A DNA stretch of 16,683 nucleotides from an uncultured Eggerthella sp. (GTDB lineage: Bacteria; Actinomycetota; Coriobacteriia; Coriobacteriales; Eggerthellaceae): the NCBI GenBank assembly GCA_900547965.1, contig URJE01000032.1, forward strand, positions 1-16,683, given 5' to 3'. The position numbers were made by a program, and so were the translations under genes. Position 1 is the first letter of the stretch; every line of letters starts with the position of its first letter. Under the pieces are notes generated by a model. The model saw nothing but the letters and a program-made list of their open reading frames with translations. It had not been told where the DNA came from and searched no databases. This document shows, in pieces, positions 7,250-14,500 of the stretch.

Positions 7250-9964
7250 ATGATTGCCCAATTGGCGGAAATGGCCTATCGCAAGGCCGGTCAGATGTTT
7301 TTCTGCGTGCAGAAGGATGCGCGCTCGATAACGTTTAGCTATCGCCGCGCCCGCTTTGCTGCTGCGGCTCTGGCTCAGCAGCTTGCCAAGCACGGTTACG
7401 GTCGCGGCACCACGCTTGCGTGCAATCTGTACAACGGCGCCGAGATCGTGATTCTTTCCTTGGCGGCGGCGTACGGCGGCTTCACGTTGGCGCTGCTGAA
7501 TCCGCGTCTTTCCTACGAAGAGCGCAAGCTGCGCATCGTGGAGCTGGAAAACGCCACGGGCGAAGCCGGCATCGATGTGCTGGAGCGGTCTGCGGTTGAG
7601 CGCCTGATGATCGATGCGACGGGCTACGGCTTGGCCGATTTCGCCGCTTTGCCGGAAGGCTCGGTGCCTCATGCTACGCGGTTTGAGGCGTTCGCCCGCG
7701 AATGCGAGCGGGCATGGGATGGCCAAGAGGCGGGCATTGTTATGTTCACATCGGGCTCTTCGGGAACCCCGAAGGCCACGCTTTTGCCATGGGACTGCAT
7801 CACCGGTGCCGCTACCGCGGCAAACCGCGTTTTGGCATTGGAGGATGGTCGTAGCGTATGGCAGCTGGTTCTGCCCATGTGCCACATTGGCGGCTTCCAG
7901 ATCATGGTGCGCTCTCTTCTGAACGGTGGCTCGTTCATCGTGTACGAGCGCTACAATCCCGTGCGTGTGCTGAATGACGTGCTGAGCTTCCGCGTTACGC
8001 ATATTTCTGTAGTGGATAAGATCCTGGCCGATTTGCTGGAAAACGATCGCGATAGGGTTATCGGGCAGTACGCGTGCATTCTTTTGGGCGGTGCGGCGCT
8101 GAACGAAAAGACGCTGCGCATGGCTTTGCGCGCAAAGGCAAACTTGTACTCCAGCTACGGCATGACGGAAACTTCCAGCTTCATTGCCGCGGCTCCGGTA
8201 ACCCGCGGTTTCGATGGCGGGCTTGAACTGTTGCCTGGCTATGATGCTCGCGTCGTAAGCCCCGATGCTGACGGTATTGGCCAGCTGCACGTTGCGGGTC
8301 CTGGCATCTTCGAGGGATACCTGAATGCTCGCAAGGCCATGAGTGCCGATGGCTATTTCGTCACCGGCGACAGGGCCTCTATCGACCGTAATGGCCTTTT
8401 ACGTGTGTACGCGCGCACCGAAGACCTCATTATTTCGGGCGGTGAAAACATCTATCCAGCTGAAGTCCAGGATGTTCTGCTGGGCATCCCCGGCGTGAAG
8501 GACGCCTATGTGTTCGGCACCGCCGACGAAACCTGGGGGTATCGCCCTGTGGCGTTCATCGAGGCCGATTATTCCGCTGAAGCCATTGCCCGCGATCAAG
8601 AAGAGTTCGGCATCGATCCTGCTCAGAGTTGCATTCGCCCGGCAACGTGCCCGCAGGAATACGCCCATATGGTGCACGATTACCTGAATGGTTGCATGTC
8701 GAAGCTTCATCATCCCAAGCACATTTTGGTGATGGACGAATTCCCGCGCACCATCGCCGGCAAGGTGGATCGACGTGCGCTGAAGCAGCGCTACGACAAG
8801 CGTATCGACATCAAGTCGCTTACCCTGTATCGCGTGAAGCAGCCCTTTTCCCATCCCGTGAAGACGGCCAAGGGCAACGTCGATTTCCGCGAATCGTTTT
8901 TCGTGGAAGTGGAAGACTGGGCTGGGCGCACGGGCATTTCCGAGTGCGTTTCGTTTGCCACCAATTGGTATTTGCCCGAAACCATCGCAGAAGATTACGC
9001 CGTAGTGCGCGACTCCATTGCCCCTGTGGTGCTTGGTGAGCGCTACCTGTATCCCAGCGAGGTTTCTGCTTCCCTTGCCACGTTCCCAGGTTTGGCGAAG
9101 TATCCCATGGCGAAAGCTGCGGTGGAGCCTGCCATCTGGGACCTGTACGGCAAGATCATCGGCCAGCCGCTTTCGAAGATGATCGGCGGTTCGAACGCCG
9201 AGAAGATTCTGGGCGGTGCCGTGGTGGGTATCGCTCCTGTTGAAGAAGTGCGCGCGGCGGTAGACAGCCTGGTGGCTCAGGGCTACACCCGCGTAAAGAT
9301 GAAGATCGAGCCGGAAACCGCACTCGAATGCGTGGCTGCTGTACGCGCCGACCATCCCGACTTGACGCTGATGCTCGATGCCAACCAGTCGTTCGATGAA
9401 TCGTACCTGGACGTGCTGTATAAGCTTGACGCATTGAATCCTGTATGTATCGAAGAGCCCTACAACCCGAATTACGTTCCCAACAGCGGCGAGCGCAACC
9501 TATTCGTGCGCCTTTCGCTGCTGCAGGATGAACTGAAAACCATGGTGTGCCTGGACGAATCGGTGGTAGCCGCAAGCGATATGGAAGCGGCCATGGGGCT
9601 GGACAACCTTCGTTGCTACGCTTTGAAAATTGCGAAGTTCGGTGGCATTCAACCCACGCTCGACTTCTATCACTGGATGCGCAGCCTTGGTAAAACGGTT
9701 TGGATGGGCGGCATGTTCGACACAGGCGTTTCGAAGCGCATGCATGCGGCTTTCGCAACCTTGCCGGGCATGGATTTGCCGCCCGATGTTTCGGATTATT
9801 CGGCATACTTCGCCCACGATACCGCCCTTCCTCCGCTGGAGCTTAAACACGGTGAACTGGTGCTGAACGCACCTAAGAACCCCGTTGGCCTTGGCTGCAT
9901 TTTGGACAAGGAATACCTGCAGTCCATTGCAATCGATGAAGTAACGGTTACCACCGAGGGGTAG
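7250..9964 (+). CDS. menE-menC: Fused o-succinylbenzoate-CoA ligase / o-succinylbenzoate synthase (MenE-MenC)
   Basis: One 904-residue protein carries two consecutive menaquinone steps. Residues 1 to about 515 are an AMP-forming ligase (MenE): phosphate loop MFTSGSSGTPK (165-175), SSYGMTETSSF (Tyr303-Glu307), VTGDRASI (371-378), YARTEDLIISGGENIYPAE, and the C-terminal catalytic Lys505 in TIAGKVDRR. From about 524 an enolase-superfamily o-succinylbenzoate synthase (MenC) follows: VKMKIEP (Lys683 and Lys685), metal ligands Asp710 (LDANQ), Glu735 (IEEP) and Asp769 (LDES), and Lys793 (LKIAKFGG). GGMFDTGVSKR places MenC nearer the Bacillus/Amycolatopsis OSBS/NSAR group than E. coli MenC. ATG 7250 is ten bases from AAAGGA (7234-7239); a GTG at 7241 abuts that site and is unlikely. 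No stop or restart separates the halves. Confidence 0.94.
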   Translation: MIAQLAEMAYRKAGQMFFCVQKDARSITFSYRRARFAAAALAQQLAKHGYGRGTTLACNLYNGAEIVILSLAAAYGGFTLALLNPRLSYEERKLRIVELENATGEAGIDVLERSAVERLMIDATGYGLADFAALPEGSVPHATRFEAFARECERAWDGQEAGIVMFTSGSSGTPKATLLPWDCITGAATAANRVLALEDGRSVWQLVLPMCHIGGFQIMVRSLLNGGSFIVYERYNPVRVLNDVLSFRVTHISVVDKILADLLENDRDRVIGQYACILLGGAALNEKTLRMALRAKANLYSSYGMTETSSFIAAAPVTRGFDGGLELLPGYDARVVSPDADGIGQLHVAGPGIFEGYLNARKAMSADGYFVTGDRASIDRNGLLRVYARTEDLIISGGENIYPAEVQDVLLGIPGVKDAYVFGTADETWGYRPVAFIEADYSAEAIARDQEEFGIDPAQSCIRPATCPQEYAHMVHDYLNGCMSKLHHPKHILVMDEFPRTIAGKVDRRALKQRYDKRIDIKSLTLYRVKQPFSHPVKTAKGNVDFRESFFVEVEDWAGRTGISECVSFATNWYLPETIAEDYAVVRDSIAPVVLGERYLYPSEVSASLATFPGLAKYPMAKAAVEPAIWDLYGKIIGQPLSKMIGGSNAEKILGGAVVGIAPVEEVRAAVDSLVAQGYTRVKMKIEPETALECVAAVRADHPDLTLMLDANQSFDESYLDVLYKLDALNPVCIEEPYNPNYVPNSGERNLFVRLSLLQDELKTMVCLDESVVAASDMEAAMGLDNLRCYALKIAKFGGIQPTLDFYHWMRSLGKTVWMGGMFDTGVSKRMHAAFATLPGMDLPPDVSDYSAYFAHDTALPPLELKHGELVLNAPKNPVGLGCILDKEYLQSIAIDEVTVTTEG

Positions 9965-9974
9965 AGTTTTTGCC

Positions 9975-11114
9975 ATGCGAAAAAAGCTGCTGGTTGTTGT
10001 TGCCGCACTTGCCTTAGTGCTCTGCATGCCCGCCGTGGCATTTGCAGCCAATTCGGCGTTCGACAAGGGAACGGCGGAAAGTACAAGCTACGTTGACACC
10101 TATACGGGAAACGCTTTCCTTATGGAGCGCGATGCGCTGAACCTTACTGTTGGGCGTGATTTGTACTGGGCGGGAGACACGTTGAACGCCAGGGGCCTTG
10201 AAGTAGGCGGAGGAACCGGCGGCAGCGCTTTGCTTGCTGGCAGCACGTTGAACGTGGCTTCTTCTGCTATTCACGGTAGCTTGCGTGCGGCAGCCCAGAC
10301 CGTGAACGTTTCTTCGACGACGGTTGGGAACAACATCACCGTTGCTGGGCAGAATGTGTCTATCGCATCCGACGTTTCCGCCTGCGGCGTGTATGCAGCC
10401 GGTTCGATTGTGAACGCATCGGGAACCTATGAGGGCGCGGCTTTTGCTGCAGGTACGGTTAACCTTGCCGGATCCTATGCAGGTGATGTTAACGTTTCGG
10501 CGGGTACGGTAAACGTTTCGAAGGGCACCACGGTGGGTGGCACGCTTAGGGTGCCGAACAATGCGCAGGTTACCATCGAAGAAGGCGCCAACGTTCCCAA
10601 CGTAAGTTATGTTGACGACGCTCTGGTTTCTGCCGTTTCTGAAGAATCGGAACCGAACTCGTTTTCCGTGATTGGGCCGCTGCTGTTTTCGTGCATTGCC
10701 CATGCCTTGCTGGTGCTGCTGTTCTTCTTCTTGATTAAGGGAGCAATGGAAGGTGCCGTCAAACTTGCGGAAACGAAGTTTTCGCGCATGTTCATGCTGG
10801 GCTTTGTAGCGTTTTTCGTGCTGCCCCTGTTGGGATTCTTCCTGCTGTTCCCGCTTGTTACGGCCCCCATTTCTGCGCTGATATTCATTTTCATTGCGGT
10901 GTTGTGGATGTTTTCCATCCCGTTTGCCGGCTACGTGTTGGGGCGCCGCCTGTTCGGGGGCATGGCGCCTTTGGGCGCGGGCGTGATAGGAACGCTTGCT
11001 CTTACCGCTATTTGTTATATCCCGTATCTCTTCTTCGTGGTGCCAACCGTATGTTCCGTTTTCATTGCGGGCTACCTTACGCAAAGTTTCTTGGACAAGC
11101 GGGTGGGAAAATAG
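9975..11114 (+). CDS. Exported bactofilin-like repeat protein with C-terminal membrane segments
   Basis: The 379-residue product has a signal peptide (hydrophobic core about 5-20, likely cleavage after VAFA, residue 24). Residues about 55-212 are rich in Gly, Val, Asn, Thr and Ser and repeat short units such as STLNVASSAIHGSLRA, QTVNVSSTTVGNNITV and GTVNLAGSYAGDVNVSAG, a pattern expected of a right-handed beta-helix like bactofilins. Residues about 231-368 contain four or so hydrophobic membrane spans separated by short charged loops. The repeat domain would therefore lie outside the membrane, unlike classical cytosolic bactofilins. No catalytic motif is visible. It starts ten bases after menE-menC with only a weak, distant GAGGGG (9956-9961) and is followed by a terminator, so it is probably the last gene of the operon. 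Its function is unknown to me. Confidence 0.8.
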   Translation: MRKKLLVVVAALALVLCMPAVAFAANSAFDKGTAESTSYVDTYTGNAFLMERDALNLTVGRDLYWAGDTLNARGLEVGGGTGGSALLAGSTLNVASSAIHGSLRAAAQTVNVSSTTVGNNITVAGQNVSIASDVSACGVYAAGSIVNASGTYEGAAFAAGTVNLAGSYAGDVNVSAGTVNVSKGTTVGGTLRVPNNAQVTIEEGANVPNVSYVDDALVSAVSEESEPNSFSVIGPLLFSCIAHALLVLLFFFLIKGAMEGAVKLAETKFSRMFMLGFVAFFVLPLLGFFLLFPLVTAPISALIFIFIAVLWMFSIPFAGYVLGRRLFGGMAPLGAGVIGTLALTAICYIPYLFFVVPTVCSVFIAGYLTQSFLDKRVGK

Positions 11115-11116
11115 GG

Positions 11117-11245
11117 CCAGGTGCCAGATTCCCGTTTTCGGTTTTGGGCCGCTGCCAACCTTGAGTGCTTAAGGGCTGTCGGATTTCCGGCAGCCCTATT
11201 TAGTGGAAACCTGGCACCTGTTGGGGATCTGACACCCGTCCCCAT
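11117..11245. repeat. REP-like palindromic repeat cluster
   Basis: CAGGTGCCAG (11118-11127) and CTGGCACCTG (11211-11220) are a perfect 10-bp inverted repeat enclosing the terminator. A third, related copy on the minus strand runs GGTGTCAGATCCCC (complement of 11223-11236), which resembles GGTGCCAGATTCCC at 11120-11133. TGGGGA (11222-11227) can also pair with TCCCCA (11239-11244). The clustered, alternating orientation of one short GC-rich motif is what repetitive extragenic palindromes look like. Whether the motif recurs around the genome cannot be seen here. Confidence 0.5.
11172..11203 (+). terminator. Intrinsic terminator after the menaquinone operon
   Basis: AGGGCTGTCGG (11172-11182) pairs with CCGGCAGCCCT (11187-11197) over 11 positions with one G-T wobble, around the loop ATTT. 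The tail ATTTAGT is only partly T-rich, so termination may be moderate. It lies 58 bases after the stop of the bactofilin-like gene and before the next promoter, which is where the operon should end. Confidence 0.65.
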
Positions 11246-11305
11246 CTCCCATTTTTAGTGTGAATCGGTCTTTAATCCAAAAACATGGCTCGTAAACCAA
11301 TTTCT

Positions 11306-11334
11306 TTGGTTCGCATACCCTTTTTTGCTATAAA
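11306..11334 (+). promoter_or_regulatory. Predicted promoter for the giant surface-protein gene
   Basis: TTGGTT (11306-11311) and TATAAA (11329-11334) are spaced by 17 bases, and TGC just before the -10 gives an extended -10 element. Transcription would begin near 11341, about 180 bases before the start codon. The -35 box forms the right arm of a small inverted repeat, AACCAA (11295-11300) with TTGGTT, which could be a regulator site. Confidence 0.5.
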
Positions 11335-11344
11335 GAGAGGGGGA

Positions 11345-11445
11345 GTTCGTATATACGACCGTTACGAACACGCCCAATATCTGCGACGATTCAGTTGAAG
11401 TGCCCTTCTTCGCACGGAAAAGTGGGTTGGACGGTACGCAGATAT
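11345..11445 (+). promoter_or_regulatory. Structured 5' leader with nested palindromes
   Basis: Close to the predicted transcription start, CGTATATACG (11348-11357) is a perfect 10-base palindrome and GTTCGTA (11345-11351) is repeated inverted as TACGAAC (11363-11369); the two pairings exclude each other. Further on, ATATCTGCG (11377-11385) and CGCAGATAT (11437-11445) form a perfect 9-bp stem around 51 bases. This could be an operator plus a leader RNA that controls expression. I could not match it to a known riboswitch class. Confidence 0.4.
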
Positions 11446-11519
11446 CCCCTGGTGTTGAAAGTTCGGCAGCATCGGGAGAAGCATTCTCTGGCAAACGAAA
11501 GCGAGATTGGGGATCAACG

Positions 11520-14500
11520 ATGAAGCGAATACGACCATTGCTGGCAATGGCCCTAGCGCTTGCTCTTATATGCTTAGGCGGCAGCTTTGCCTTTGCAGAT
11601 GACGAGGGCGGCAACAGTTCCATGCGGGGGGGGGTGGACCCCAAGGTAACGGTTGATCCGTCCTCCATGAACGATTGGGCAGCGATTCTTGGCGGCGAAA
11701 CGCTTAACACTGCAAACATCGGTCGAATATGGACGGACAAAACCGTATCAGCCGATACAATTACCACAAGCAGCGGAAAAGTCATTGATCGCGGGGATTC
11801 TTCAACGTTCATAACAGCCCTTTCGGCACTTTCGTCCACTTCGAATGTGAAATCCTCTTCCACCACGCCGCTCGACATTGTGCTGGTGTTGGATGCTTCG
11901 GGGTCGATGGATGACCCCATGAGTGACAATGACGGCACGAAGCGCATTGACGCATTGAAGAAAGCGGCAAATGACTTCGTGACTACGATTGCCAACCAGA
12001 ACCAGGGCATCTCCGATTCATCAAAGCAGCATCAGGTTTCCATCGTGAAGTTTTCGGGCAATAAATCTGCTTCCGTGGGCAACGACACGTACTACGCAGG
12101 TGGATACAAATACAACTACAGCCAGGTTATGAAGGCCATGTCCCCTTGCACGGATGCGGCCGCATTCACGAGCACCATTAACTCCATCAGCCCCGCCGGT
12201 GCCACGCGTGCCGACTACGGCTTGCAGCTTGCCCAGAGCCAAACCTCTAACCGCGAAGATGCCAAGAAGATCGTTATCTTCTTCACCGACGGTTCGCCTA
12301 CTTCTAGTAGTGGTTTCGAGTCGGGGGTTGCCAGCAGCGCGGTATCGGCAGCGAAAGCCATGAAGGATAAAGGCGCCACCGTGTATACCATCGGCATCTT
12401 CAGCGATGCAAATCCCTCTGCTGATCCTTCGGGAGCAAGCAACAAAAATAAATTCATGCATGCGGTTTCCAGCAACTTCCCCGAAGCTTCCTATACCCAG
12501 GGATTCTTGGGCGGCTGGAATTGGGACCTGGGTACGCGTGCCGAAGGTTCCGACTTCTACAAGTCGGCCTCGAACGCTGATGATCTGGACAAGGTATTCG
12601 AAGGCATTTCTTCCGAGATAGTTAAGGGGTCGGGCTACCCAACGAAGGTCACTGAGGGCGCCGAGCATACGAGCGGCTACATTACCATCGATGACGCGTT
12701 GGGCGCCTATATGCAGGTCGATAGCTTCAAGGCCATTGCGCTGAACGGGCAGACTTTCGAAAATCCCACGAAAACCACTGCAGGTAATGTGGATACGTAC
12801 ACCTTCGACGACACGGTAACCATGGACGGCAAGGACGTAAGCTTGGGCAACGTGGTGATCACGGTAACCAAGTCTGACGATCTTGTCGTCGGCGACAAGG
12901 TTCAGGTGAAGGCGCCGGCAGCGCTGATCCCCCTGCGTAGCTACAACGTGGACCAAAAGTCTATGACCATGACGATTTCGGACACCAAGCCGATTAATGT
13001 TGTGTACACGTCGAGCCTGAAGCCTGGGGTGGAAAACCTGTTGGCAAACCCCGATGACACCATGTCAAAGTACCTGCAGGCGAACTCCCAGGACGGCAAG
13101 GCTTCGTTCTACAGCAACGATTGGGAACAGGGCTACCTGGGCAGCACCATTGCGAGCTTCGAGCCCTCAAACGACAACATGTACTATTACTTCACCAGCG
13201 ACATGCCTATCTACACCGATGAAGCGTGCACTCAGCGCGCCCACCAGGTGGTTGCAGGTAATACCTATTGGTACAAGTACTCGTACTACGAAATGACGAA
13301 TGCGGGTAGCGGTGCCGTTGAGGAGAAGGAAAAGGTTGTAAGCTTTAGCGGCGCTGATGCCGAGGCTGTCCAGGGCTCCATCGGGGTGAACGACCAAGGT
13401 GCCTACTTCAAGGCTGGCACTGCTCGACTGACCTACCTCAACAACCTGTACAAAGCGAAAGATGACAACGCCACGGGAACCGCCATCGACGTGCTGAACC
13501 CGAAATGGGTTGGTGCAGGCAAGGTTGGGGCCTACTTGGGCAACAACGGCAAGCTTTCCGTTGACCTTCCCGGTGCTTTGGCGGTAACGAAAGAGCTTAA
13601 GGTGCCCGACGGGTACAGTGCTAACGACTTCGCAGACGACTCATTTGAGTTTACCGTTGCCATGCCAGAGGCCGCAAACAAGAGCTTTAGCGCCGTGGTG
13701 AAGAACGCTAGCGGCGAGCAGCAGGGCGACGCATTTACCCTGTCGTTTGACGGAGACGGCAAGGCGACGCAGAGCCTGAAGGCAGGCGAAACGCTGTACG
13801 TGTATGGCCTTGCTGGCGGTTGGGACTACACGGTTACCGAATCCGTTCGTGCTGGATTCACCCAGGAGGGGACAGGCCTTACGGGCACTATTACAGCTGG
13901 TGGAACGGCAAATGCGAAAGTAGTGAATACCTACAGCGCATCGGGCACGCTTTCGGGCAAGGATTCCCTTAAGGGCGAAAAGGTGCTTACGGGCCGCGAC
14001 TGGAACAGCACCGATAAATTCACATTCCTTTTGGAAGCACCCGAAGGCTCTGTCGGTGTTCCTATGCCTGAAGGGGCCAACGACGGTAAAGCAACCGTTG
14101 AGGTGACCCAGGATGGAGCTTCGGCTGGTACACCGGTTTCGTTCAATTTCGGCGACATTACGTATACCAAGCCCGGTGTATACACCTACGAGATTCGTGA
14201 ATCTGCAGAGTTGAGTACACTCAATCCAGGCGTAAGCGCATCGGAGGCGCTGTATGAGGTTGTCGTGACCGTTACCGATGAACACCACGACGGCAAGCTG
14301 ACGGTAAATTCTGAAATGAAGAAGTTGCTTTCTGACGACGGCAACAAGGTAGAATCGTCAGCCGCGCAGACCCCTGCATCTTTCGTGAACGAATACGACA
14401 CCTCGGTGGTTATGTGGGCGCCTGTTGGAGAAAAGAAGTATACCGATTCGACCGACGCACGTCCTCTTGAGCAGGGCATGTTCCATGTAATTGCTTGCAC

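Larger units (their letters stand above)
11115..11519 (+). other. 405-base intergenic region: terminator, REP-like repeats, promoter and structured leader
   Basis: This stretch separates the menaquinone operon from the giant surface-protein gene. Its left part (11117-11245) holds inverted repeats and a terminator; the right part is more AT-rich and carries a promoter and a leader with strong pairing potential, each described separately. A 37-codon open frame starts at ATG 11285 but has no ribosome binding site and overlaps the promoter, so I do not call it a gene. Confidence 0.75.

Noticed and set aside
7130..8290. Long minus-strand open frame opposite menB and menE
   Set aside because: No domain or ribosome site, and it lies fully across conserved coding sequence on the other strand.
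11285..11398. A 37-codon open frame beginning ATGGCTCGT
   Set aside because: There is no Shine-Dalgarno sequence and it overlaps the predicted promoter and palindromes.
11461..11519. GGCAAACGAAAGCGAGA resembling part of a cyclic di-GMP-I riboswitch
   Set aside because: Only the GGCAAAC portion fits; the GNRA loop context, the ACGCAAAGC block and the closing stems are missing.
11520..11599. Lipoprotein signal in the surface protein (LALIC)
   Set aside because: The residue before Cys is Ile, which does not fit a lipobox, and a normal cleavage site SFAFA follows.
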